DNA of 64,000 nt from Strongylocentrotus droebachiensis (Eukaryota > Echinodermata > Echinoidea > Camarodonta > Strongylocentrotidae), in NCBI GenBank assembly GCA_035222895.1, contig JAVYIG010001611.1, forward strand, positions 124,001 through 188,000. Reading direction: 5' to 3'. The notes under the pieces were generated by a model. That model had not been told where the DNA came from. It did not search any database and saw nothing but the letters and a program-made list of their open reading frames with translations. The position numbers were made by a program, and so were the translations under genes. Within the stretch, counting starts at the first letter, position 1. The number at the start of each line of letters is the position of its first letter. Below, piece after piece: positions 32,945-44,700 of the stretch.

Positions 32945-34154
32945 CTAGACATATAATACTTGTTTGGAACAAGTATAGGTGGGCTGGTCAACACAAATTT
33001 GAGACAAAATAGAGCAAAAATAAGCGAGATACTGCTTAAAAATTCTTAAAAAACAATATCGTGTAGATTCATTATGTGAACGAAATTCACCTTATATAGT
33101 CATAACACGCAAATTATGAAATTTCTGACATGAGGCCTTTAATCGAAATTTTTACTCTAATGACGTCATCAAAATGAAAAATGGTTATTATTGAGCTTGT
33201 AGAGAATTATCTGAGCAACAACATATCGAAATTTGGAAGAAAATCAATCAATATTTACAGAGATACAATCAATTTTACATAAATATGCTGACGTCATAAT
33301 ATGCAAATTCGTATTTTGGGTTCCAAGGCCATTATGTTGATGTCACAATACACTTAATGGCCAAATGAGACATGTAATCATATATCCGACTCATACTCTA
33401 TCCAAATATGAAACAAATTGAAGGTCACGGTTTATTCCAAAGAGCTATAATGGATTTTGTATAGGCATGTTTTTGCCCATATATGCTATGTATTAAAAGA
33501 GCTCGCGCGCACAGACATTTATCTTGAATTGACGCTCATCTTGTTATTAATGGTCATAAAGAGATAAACATGGTATCAAATTCCTCGAAGAAATATGAGA
33601 AATATCATGAAAGAAAAAAAAAATAGCGATTCTATGTTTTGTAATGGTGTTACGCGCAAAAACGCGCGCGCATGCGAGTGTGCGCGTTTTTTAATAAAAT
33701 GCTTAAAATTACCTGAAACGTATGCAAAATAACTTTGAGACGATTTTGAGCATTTAATTTTTTTGCACGTGCACTGACGCGCGGACGTACGCGCACGCGC
33801 GCGTTTTTTGACCTGAAATTGACCGGACGGATATTGACCTTGATCATGATAAATATGAATGAGAAATTACTTTTGGTTATGAAGATATGAACAAGAGTTG
33901 ATTTTCAGAAAATTTCACAAAATGGCGCCTAGATGACGTCATCAGTCAAGGTCAAGGTTGAAAACGTTATTGTGATTTCTCTATATGCCTATACATATGT
34001 GTGCCAAATTTCAAGTTATTTGATTTAGACAATTTCAAGTTTTCTTGCTAACAAAAAAGTGGCGAGAATTAAGAAAAATAAATAAATAAAAATAATAATA
34101 AAGGCAATTTTAACAAAAATATAAGGTGGTCTGTATTAGATACAGCCCACCTGA
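32945..34154 (-). mobile_element. Full-length non-autonomous Helitron-like unit (1,210 bp)
   Basis: This is the cleanest complete copy. The CTAG 3' terminus lies at 32945-32948 and the TC 5' terminus at 34153-34154. Between them are the 3' hairpin, the opposed AGGTGGGCTG and CAGCCCACCT subterminal arms, and a body with no ORF above about 65 codons. On both sides its neighbours join without any spacer: TC of the left neighbour precedes its CTAG, and CTAG of the next follows its TC. Confidence 0.7.
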
Positions 34155-37100
34155 CTAGACATATAATACTTGTTTGGAACAAGTATAGGTGGGCTGGTCA
34201 ACTAACATTTGACAGAAAATAGAGCAAAAATAAGCGACATACTGCTTACAAATTCTTAACAAACAATATCATGTAGATTCATAACGTGAACTAAATTCAC
34301 CTTCTATAGGCATAACACGCAAATTATGAAGTTTTTGACATGAGGCCTTTAATCAAAATTTTCACTATGATGACGTCATCAAAATGAAAAATGGTTACCA
34401 CTGCGCTTGTAGAGAATTGTCTTAGCTACAACATATCGACATTTTGAAGAAAATTGATCAATATTTACAGAGATACAATCAATTTTACATAAATATGCTG
34501 ACGTCATAATATGCAAATTCGTATTTTGAGTTCCAAGGCCATTGTGATGATGTCACGATACACTTAATGGCCGAATGAGACATGGAATCATATTTCCGAC
34601 TCATACTCTATCTTAATATGAAAAAAAATTGAGGATCCCGGTGCATTCCAAAGAGCTATAACGGATTTTGTATAGGCATGTTTTTACCCATATATGCTAT
34701 GTATTAAAAGACCTCGCGCGCACTGACATTTATCTTGAATTTACGCTCATCTTGTTAATAATGGTCATAAAGAGATAAACATGGAATCAAATTCCTTGAA
34801 AAAATATGAGAAATATCATGAAAGAAAAAAAAATGGCGATTCTATGTTTTTTAATGGTGTTACGCGCGAAAACGCGCGCGCATGCTCGTACGCGCGATTT
34901 TTTATAAAATGCTTTAAATGACCTGAAACGTATGCAAAATAAATTTGAAACGATTTTGAGCATTTAAACATTTTGCGCGCGCATTGACGCGCGGACGTAC
35001 GCGCACGCGCGCGCTTTTTTACATGAAATTGACCGGACTGATATTGACCTTGATCATGATAAATATGAATGAGAAATAACTTACCGTTATGAAAATATGA
35101 TCATGAGTAAATTTTCAGAAAATTTCACAAAATGGCGCCTAGATGACGTCATCAGTCAAGGTCAAGGTTTAAAACCTTACCGTGTTTTCTCCATATGCCT
35201 ATACATATGTGTGCCAAATTTCAAGTTATTTGATTTAGCCATTTTCAAGTTATTTTGCTAACAAAAAGTGGGTCGAAATAAGAAAAATAAACTAGACATA
35301 ATACTTGTTTGGAACAAGTATAGGTGGGCTGGTCAACTCAAATTTGAGACAAAATAGAGCAAAAATAAGCGAGATACTGCTAAAAAACAATGTCATTGAT
35401 GTAATGATGTAAACGAAATTCACCTTCCACAGACATAACACGCAACTTCAGAAATTTCTGATATGTGCCCTTTAATCGAAATTTTTACTCTGATGACGTC
35501 ATCAAAATGAAAAATTATTATTATAGAACTTGTAGAGAATTATCTTAGCTACAACATATCGAAATTTTGAAGAGAATCGATCAATATATACAGAGATACA
35601 ATCAATTTTACATAAATATGCTGACTTCATAATATGCAAATTCGTATTTTGAGTTCCAAGGCCATTATGATGATGTCACGATACACTTAATGGCCAAATG
35701 AGACATGGAATCATATTTCCGACTCATACTCTATTTAAAAATGAAAAAACATTGAAGGTCACGGTTCATTCCAAAGAGCTATAATGGATTTTGTATAGGC
35801 ATGTTTTTGCCCATATATGCTATGTATTAAAAGAGCTCGCGTGCATTGACATTTATCTTGAATTTACGCTCATCTTGTTAATAATGGTCATAAAGAGATA
35901 AACATGGTATCAAATTCCTTGAAAAAATATGAGAAATATCATGAAAGAAAAAAAAATGGCGATTCTATGTTTTGTAATGTTGTTACGCACGAAAACGCGC
36001 GCGCATGCTCGTACGCGCGATTTTTTATAAAATGCTTGAAATGACCTGAAACGTATGCAAAAAAAATTTGAGACGATTTTGAGCATTTTTAATTTTTGCG
36101 CGCGCACTGACGCGCGGACGTACGCGCACGCGCGCGCTTTTTGACATGAAATTGACCGGACTGATATTGACCTTGATCATGATAAATATGAATGAGAAAT
36201 AACTTACCGTTATGAAAATATGATCATGAGTAAATTTTCAGAACATTTCACAAAATGGCGCCTAGATGACGTCATCAGTCAAGGTCAAGGTTTAAAACCT
36301 TACCGTGTTTTCTCCATATGCCTATACATATGTGTGCCAAATTTCAAGTTATTTGATTTAGCCATTTTCAAGTTATTTTGCTAACAAAAAGTGGGTCGAA
36401 ATAAGAAAAATAAACTAGACATATAATACTTGTTTGGAACAAGTATAGGTGGGCTGGTCAACTAAAACTTGAGACAAAATAGAGCAAAAATAAGCGACAT
36501 ACTGCTTACAAATTCTTAAAAAACAATATCATGTAGATTCATAACGTGAACTAAATTCACCTTCTATAGGCATAACACGCAAATTATGTAGTTTTTGACA
36601 TGAGGCCTTTAATCAAAATTTTCACTATGATGACGTCATCAAAATGAAAAATGGTTATTATTGCGCTTGTAGAGAATTGTCTTAGCTACAACATATCGAA
36701 ATTTTGAAGAAAATTGATCAATATTTACAGAGATACAATCAATTTTACATAAATATGCTGACGTCATAATATGCAAATTCGTATTTTGAGTTCCAAGGCC
36801 ATTGTGATGATGTCACGATACACTTAATGGCCAAATGAGACATGAAATCACATTTCCGACTCATACTCTATCTAAATATGAAAAATAATTGAGGATCCCG
36901 GTGCATTCCAAAGAGCTATAACGGATTTTGTATAGGCATGTTTTTGCCCATATATGCTATGTATTAAAAGAGCTCGCGCGCACTGACATTTATCTTGAAT
37001 TTACGCTCATCTTGTTCATAATGGTCATAAAGAGATAAACATGGTATCAAATTCCTTGAAAAAATATGAGAAATATCATGAAAGAAAAAAAAATGGCGAT

Positions 37101-40100
37101 TCTATGTTTTGTAATGGTGTTACGCGCGAAAACGCGCGCGCATGCTCGTACGCGCGATTTTTTATAAAATGCTTAAAATGACCTGAAACGTATCCAAAAA
37201 AAATTGGAGATGATGTTGAGCATTATAAATTTTTGCGCGCGCGCTAACGCGCGGACGTACGCGTACGCGCGCGTTTTTTGACCTGAAATTGACCGGACTA
37301 ATATTGACCTTGATCTTGCAAAATATGAATAAGAAATTACTTTCCATTATGAAGATATGATCATAAGTTAAAATTCACAAAATGGCGCCTAGATGACGTA
37401 ATCAGTCAAGGTCAAGGTTGAAAACGTTATTTTGATATCTATATATGCCTATACATATTTGTGCCAAATTTCAAGTTATTTGATTTAACCATTTCAAAGT
37501 TATCTTGCTAACAAAAAAGTGGGTCGAAATAAGAAAAATAAACTAGACATGTAATACTTGTTTGGAACAAGTATAGGTGGGCTGGTCAACTAACATTTGA
37601 GACAAAATAGAGCAAAAATAAGCGACATACTGCTTACAAATTCTTAAAAAACAATATCATGTAGATTCATAACGTGAACTAAATTCACCTTCTATAGGCA
37701 TAACACGCAAATTATGAAGTTTTTGACATGAGGCCTTTAATCAAAATTTTCACTATGATGACGTCATCAAAATGAAAAATGGTTATTACTGCGCTTGTAG
37801 AGAATTGTCTTAGCTACAACATATCGAAATTTTGAAGAAAATTGATCAATATTTACAGAGATACAATCAATTTTACATAAATATGCTGACGTCATAATAT
37901 GCAAATTCGTATTTTGAGTTCCAAGGCCATTGTGATGATGTCACGATACACTTAATGGCCAAATGAGACATGGAATCATATTTCCGACTCATACTCTATC
38001 TAAATATGAAAAAAAAATGAGGATTCCGGTGCATTCCAAAGAGCTATAACGGATTTTGTATAGGCATGTTTTTGCCCATATATGCTATGTATTAAAAGAG
38101 CTCGCGCGCACTGACATTTATCTTGAATTTACGCTCATCTTGTTAATAATGGTCATAAAGAGATAAACATGGTATCAAATTCCTTGAAAAAATATGAGAA
38201 ATATCATGAAAGAAAAAGAAAATGGCGATTCTATGTTTGTTAATGGTGTTACGCGCGAAAACGCGCGCGCATGCTCGTACGCGCGATTTTTTTATAAAAT
38301 GCTTAAAATGACCTGAAACGTATGCAAAATAAATTTGAGACGATTTTGAGCATTTAAAAGTTTTGCGCGCGCATTGACGCGCGGACGTACGCGCACGCGC
38401 GCGTTTTTTGACCTGAAAATAACCGGACTGATATTGACCTTGATCATGATAAATATGAATGCGAAATGACTTTCCTTTATGAAGATATGATCATGAGTTT
38501 ATTTTCAGAAAATTTCACAAAATGGCGCCTAGATGACGTCATCAGTCAAGGTCAAGGTTGAAAACCTTACTGTGTTTTCTCCATATGCCTATACATATAT
38601 GTGCCAAATTTCAAGGTATTTCATTCAAGCATTTTTAAGTTATCTTGCTAACAAAAAAGTGGGTCGAAATAAGAAAAATAAACTAGACATATAATACTTG
38701 TTTGGAACAAGTATAGGTGGGCTGGTCAACTAACATTTGAGACAAAATAGAGCAAAAATAAGCGACATACTGCTTACAAATTCTTAAAAGACAATATCAT
38801 GTAGATTCATAACGTGAACTAAATTCACCTTCTATAGGCATAACACGCAAATCATGAAGTTTTTGACATGAGGCCTTTCATCAAAATTTTCACTATGATG
38901 ACGTCATCAAAATGAAAAATGGTTATAACTGCGCTTGTAGAAAATTGTCTTAGCTACAACATATCGAAATTTTGAAGAAAATTGATCAATATTTACAGAG
39001 ATACAATCAATTTTACATAAATATGCTGACGTCATAATATGCAAATTCGTATTTTGAGTTCCAAGGCCATTGTGATGATGTCACGATACACTTAATGGCC
39101 AAATGAGACATGGAATCATATTTCCGACTCATACTCTATCTTAATATGAAAAAAAATTGAGGATCCCGGTGCATTCCAAAGAGCTATAACGGATTTTGTA
39201 TAGGCATGTTTTTACCCATATATGCTATGTATTAAAAGACCTCGCGCGCACTGACATTTATCTTGAATTTACGCTCATCTTGTTAATAATGGTCATAAAG
39301 AGAAAAAACATGGAATCAAATTCCTTGAAAAAATATGAGAAATATCATGAAAAAAAAAAAAATGGCGATTCTATGTTTTTTAATGGTGTTACGCGCGAAA
39401 ACGCGCGCGCATGCTCGTACGCGCGATTTTTTATAAAATGCTTAAAATGACCTGAAACGTATGCAAAAAAAATTTGAGACGATTTTGAGCATTTAAAAAT
39501 TTGGCGCGCGCATTGACGCGCGGACGTACGCGCACGCGCGCGTTTTTTGACCTGAAATTGACTGGACTGATATTGACCTTGATCATAATAAATATGAATG
39601 AGAAATACTTTTTGGTTATGAAGATATGATCATGAGTTTATTTTCAGAAAATTTCACAAAATGGCGCCTAGATGACGTCATCAGTCAAGGTCAAGGTTGA
39701 AAACCTTACTGTGTTTTCTCCATATGCCTATACATATATGTGCCAAATTTCAAGGTTTTTCATTCAACCATTTTTAAGTTATCTTGCTAACAAAAAAGTG
39801 GGTCGAAATAAGAAAAATAAACTAGACATATAATACTTGTTTGGAACAAGTATAGGTGGGCTGGTCAACTAAAATTTGAGACAAAATAGAGCAAAAATAA
39901 GCGACATACTGCTTACAAATTCTTAAAAAACAATATCATGTAGATTCATAACGTGAACTAAATTCACCTTCTATAGGCATAACACGCAAATTATGAAGTT
40001 TTTTACATGAGGCCTTTAATCCAAATTTTCACTATAATGACGTCATCAAAATGAAAAATAGTTATTACTGCGCTCGTAGAGAATTGTCTTAGCTACAACA

Positions 40101-41262
40101 TATCGAAATTTTGAAGAAAATTGATCAATATTTACAGAGATACAATAAATTTTACATAAATATGCTGACGTCATAATATGCAAATTCGTATTTTGAGTTC
40201 CAAGGCCATTGTGATGATGTCACGATACACTTAATGGCCAAATGAGACATGGAATCATATTTCCGACTCATACTCTATCTTAATAGGAAAAAAAATTGAG
40301 GATCCCGGTGCATTCCAAAGAGCTATTACGGATTTTGTATAGGCATGTTTTTGCCCATATATGCTATGTATTAAAAGACCTCCCGCGCACTGACATTTAT
40401 CTTGAATTTATGCTCATCTTGTTAATAATGGTCATAAAGAGATAAACATGGAATCAAATTCCTTGAAAAAATATGAGAAATATCATGAAAGAAAAAAAAA
40501 TGGCGATTCTATGTTTTTTAATGGTGTTACGCGCGAAAACGCGCGCGCATGCTCGTACGCGCGATTTTTTATAAAATGCTTAAAATGACCTGAAACGTAT
40601 GCAAAATAAATTTAAGATGATTTTGAGCATTTAAAAATTTTGCGCGCGCATTGACGCGCGGACGTACGCGCACGCGCGCGTTTTTTGACCTGAAATTGAC
40701 TGGACTGATATTGACCTTGATCATAATAAATATGAATGAGAAATACCTTTTGGTTATGAAGATATGATCATGAGTTTATTTTCAGAAAATTTCACAAAAT
40801 GGCGCCTAGATGACGTCATCAGTCAAGGTCAAGGTTGAAAACCTTACTGTGCTTTTTCCATATGCCTATACATATGTGTGCCAAATTTCAAGGTATTTCA
40901 TTCAACCCTTTTCAAGTTATCTTGCTAACAAAAAAGTGGGTCGAAATAAGAAAAATAAATAAATAAATAAAAAAAATAATAAAGGCGATTTTAACAAAAA
41001 TATAAGGTGGTCTGTATTAGATACAGCCCACCTGATAAATAAATAAAAATAATAAAGGCGATTTTAACAAAAATATAAGGTGGTCTGTATTAGATACAGC
41101 CCACCTGATAAATAAATAAAAATAATAAAGGCGATTTTAACAAAAATATAAGGTGGTCTGTATTAGATACAGCCCACCTGATAATAAATAAATAAATAAT
41201 AAATAATAAAGGCGATTTTAACAAAAATATAAGGTGGTCTGTATTAGATACAGCCCACCTGA
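34155..41262 (-). repeat. Six CTAG-headed units followed by four tail copies
   Basis: Bodies start at 34155, 35292, 36415, 37543, 38683 and 39822. The first five stop in a GAAAAATAA linker with no tail. After the sixth come four tails in a row, ending at 41035, 41108, 41181 and 41262 (73, 73 and 81 bp apart), separated by ATAAATAAA linkers. Repeated insertion of new copies into the linker of older ones would give this order. Simple duplication of the 73-bp tail is the alternative. Confidence 0.65.
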
Positions 41263-41323
41263 TAATATCAAGAAAAATAAGTTGATGAAGAAGTAGAATA
41301 TTAACAAGAACTTAATATATCAT

Positions 41324-41533
41324 GTTGAAGAAAAAGAAGAAAAGAAGAAGAAGAAGAAGAAGAAGAAGATCAAGAAGAAGAAGAAGAAGAAGAAGAAGGA
41401 GAAGAAGAAAAAGAGAAGAAGACGAAGAAGATGAAGAAGAAGAAGAAGAAGAAGGAGGAGGAGGAGGAGGAGAAGGAGAAACAGAAAAAAATATTAAAGG
41501 AGGAGGAAATACGGAAGGGGGGAGGAAGAATAA
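41324..41533. repeat. Polypurine (GAA/GGA) microsatellite, ~210 bp
   Basis: A nearly pure A/G tract of AAG, GAA and GGA triplets. Apparent open frames on both strands here are only the repeat translated (Lys/Arg/Glu or Ser/Phe). Such tracts can form triplex DNA. It sits between the last visible cadherin exon and the array. Confidence 0.9.
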
Positions 41534-41610
41534 GAATTTGTAGCAATATAGATGATTTTTTTTGTGTAAGCCACAAATATGTTTAAATAATATAGATGAT
41601 GTGCTCTTAC

Positions 41611-41732
41611 CTGGACGGTAATTATACAGGTTCCCGGAGATGTCTCGAAGTCCAATTCATTCCTTATGGTCACATAAGCCGTGTCAGGGTCAATTTCAAG
41701 AAAGTACAGGCAACTCCACTCTCCACTTTGAC
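41611..41732 (-). CDS. Cadherin gene, coding exon 9 (last visible, repeat 3)
   Basis: Acceptor ATTGCCTCAG, donor GTAAGAGC; 122 nt, phase 1 in and phase 0 out. It encodes QSGEWSCLYFLEIDPDTAYV, then TIRNELDFETSPGTCIITVQ. A good donor follows, yet I find no continuing exon to the left before the polypurine tract and the array, nor in 1-3500. The rest of the gene is outside the window or lost. Confidence 0.87.
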
Positions 41733-44700
41733 CTGAGGCAATGAATGAGTTCAAAAAGAAACTAGAAATGCAATCGTGTCACAACGATGTGCGTGCAATG
41801 ACGCCGTGTTTTTACGTGTCGAACGAAAGAGCTTCTCTCGGACTATCCAGAGCAATTTGTACGAAGTCTTTAGCTTCTGTAATATTGGAGACAGGTAGGG
41901 CGAAAGAAAGGCCTCAATAGTGAACTTGATGGGATGGTAGTGACTATGCCTACGATGTTTGAAAGAAATTGGGATAGGGGAAAGAACCTAGAAAGGGCTC
42001 GCAAGCACTGCGTGCAAAAACAAATGGGATTAGTTGCATGCGGCGTCATTGCAATGAAGATCGTTCTAGGGGTCAAAAGCGTGAACCCGATTTGCCCCAT
42101 AGACAATGCGTGTAATGCATGGGCGGAAAACGTACAGGATCTGTATTATGACCGGAGTTAAATTGTTTTTTCTCTCTCTCTTTATGTCTCTTTATGGGCC
42201 GTATATGGTATCATTGGAAAGAGAATTTCATGGTTGTTATTGTAAACTACTCTCTTTTTTTCTATGATAATCCTATCGAAACATGTGATGTAAAATAGAT
42301 TTAAAGGACAAAATGGCGTCTTAAATGGCCCCCTTGACTACTTTTAAAAATCCGGCCACGAGGTGCCCTGCGTATTGCATCTCGGAATGTCATTGCAAAT
42401 TTTCAACGAAAAAAAAGGATGTTTAGGGGGCGAAAAGTAGTCTGAAAAAATGACGTCATCGCCGATAAGTGTTATAATCGGGCGGAATTCGTATAGTGAC
42501 CCTTGTTCAAATGCGATTTACTCACAATTTTCTGTGTAAACATATACCATACTTGGTATCATTCGAAAGGGCACTTCATTGCGGTCAGTTTGACACCATT
42601 GTTAACTGCGCGCAATGTATTACGCGCATTGAACGCGCTATTACGTAATCCATAGTAAATTCATCATTTTTGGCGATAACTTTGCGCTGACATATTCGAA
42701 TTTTACCAAACTTGGCAGACAGTTGTCACGTATATGGATACATATGTCTGCAAAGTTTCATTGATGTAGGTATAACGATCGCCATTTTAGAGCAAGTTGA
42801 AGTTATTTCTCAATTTTCTTGAAAATGGCGAATTTGGAGGGCAATTTTCTCAAATTTGGTCAGTGATAGGGTATATAATTTTGTATATGGCTGGAAAGGG
42901 CATATCTTCAAGTATCTAAATCCAAAAAAGGGCACGGGTTTGCCAAGCCATTATGGAGATACGGCCACAGACAGAAAGCCAATTCCCAGAACTTTAGAGG
43001 GCGCTATTTATGTTGTGCAAAGCCATTGGAGCGTGAAATTTGGCATGGCTATGTGCAATTATGAGATAAAGAAACTGTGAGATTTAAATACAAAACGGAA
43101 TTTATATGAGAAAGTTATGGCAGTTTTAGATTATTTAGGGGTCCATTTTTCGAGAACTTGAGAGATTTTTGACGGAGTCGGTTTTAGATTTGAATTTCGA
43201 GTATGAAGATGGCATTTTGAAGGTCAAGTCATGTGTCGCAGATGAAAGAACATCTCTCAGACTATCTAGAGGAATTTGTTAGAAGTTTGTAGGATGAAGG
43301 ATAGTGGAGATAGGAAGGAAGATATAAAGGCCTTAAAATGGACCAGAAACGGACAAAATGGCGCCTGGACGGTCATGCATGAGTGATTTCCAAAATCGAA
43401 GAATGTAGTGACCTTGATGAGATGTTAGAGACTATGCCTATGAAATTTGAAAGGAAAAGGACATGAGGAAAGCACCTAACTAGGAGTCACAAACACTACG
43501 TGAAAAACGAATGCGATTTCCTGACGATAAGGAGGAAAAGGAGGAAAAGGAGAATATTAATGGGGCAGAATGTGAACGAAAACAAGGCAATGACGAAGGT
43601 CGTCATTGCAATGACCGATTGATCAAGTGGATAGTTTTATCACCGCTTGTATCAACAAGTTATTCAATGACAATTTTCCCACAGTTATTTTTCAATACTT
43701 TGTCAACACTTTCACTCACCCTCCTTTGTTATTACGTTTTTTAAGTTCACTTGGTGTCATACTTACTCGAAACAAAGTGATTGAACATTCTGAACACGCA
43801 ATGTTGACTCTCATCTTCTTAGTCCTGAACAAGGAGTATTTCTCGTAGTATGTTATTACGAATTGTAATAGATTTCGATGGATTTGTTTTTGACAATAGT
43901 TAAACAAAATATGTCTGTTAAAGAATTATATTTGAAAAGTCAAGAATGTAAGGATAAGTATCATATATGTGCCGTTTTCCTTTTCCTTATGATCAAATTA
44001 TATATTTTTTAAATAATAATTTTAAAAAAAATTGAGTCTGAGAAATAAGTATTTGGCTCGCCTTCTTTAACTGTGGAAGTTGTCCCATTTTCTGAAGTGA
44101 AGTGTTAAAGTGCCTCTCTCTCCCTGCTAATTCCTTTTCTTCTTGTCTATTTTCTATAATTATTATTTTTTTCTTTTTTCTTGAGGAATTGGAGGTCTAT
44201 TTTTAGTTGAACTATACTTAAAAATCATATGCTTTGTTAAAACAATAATGTGATTTAACAGTTGTTCTTCTCCCGCATTGGATCCCTTTATCCCGATATG
44301 ATTTTCTTGCCAGTGTAGATTTTGTTAACGCTGATAAAGCAAAAAGGTCACCGCAGTCCTTCCAAATATTTGCTTCCTTCTCACAGGTAAAAAAAACAGA
44401 TTTTCATAAGTCTCTTCGTATGTATTGCAAAAGGAGCAAAGATTGCTCACTGTATGTTTGAAAGTGTATAGAAGCCTTATTTGTATAAATTAAATTGTAT
44501 AACATTTTATATTGAAATTCCCTCATCTTTCTGTCCAGATTGGATTTTCGGGGTCATTTTCGACCATATTATTATGTACGTTCTAAGGTGCATGTAGCAT
44601 AAGATTTTTCCGTTCTCACCTTTAACAATGCACTATAAAATGATGATGATTGAAAGTTGAGAGCGAGTTTGCTTTTACTGGTTCGATATAGCGCAGGTAA

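Larger units (their letters stand above)
17395..41262 (-). mobile_element. Tandem and nested array of ~1.2-kb non-autonomous Helitron-like elements
   Basis: The whole block is built from one repeat family. On the minus strand a complete unit begins TC-AGGTGGGCTG, has a 12-bp 5' subterminal hairpin, a ~1.05-kb body and an inverted CAGCCCACCT. It ends with a hairpin (stem ATACTTGTT, loop CCA) seven bases before a terminal CTAG. Heads bearing CTAG start on the plus strand at 18322, 19485, 20779, 32945, 34155, 35292, 36415, 37543, 38683 and 39822. Outer junctions read A before TC and T after CTAG, as in canonical Helitron A^T insertion. No unit has a credible ORF, so the family needs a Rep-helicase in trans. 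A plain satellite origin cannot be excluded. Confidence 0.72.

Noticed and set aside
33650..39450. 60-85-codon frames inside array units
   Set aside because: They fall in the CG-rich tracts, are not conserved in frame between units, and have no domain.
41322..41576. Open frames of Lys/Arg/Glu (+) and Ser/Phe (-)
   Set aside because: They are only the translation of the GAA/GGA microsatellite.
41934..43080. Two ~75-codon plus-strand frames in intron 8
   Set aside because: They lie in a dispersed repeat whose other copies do not keep the frames open.
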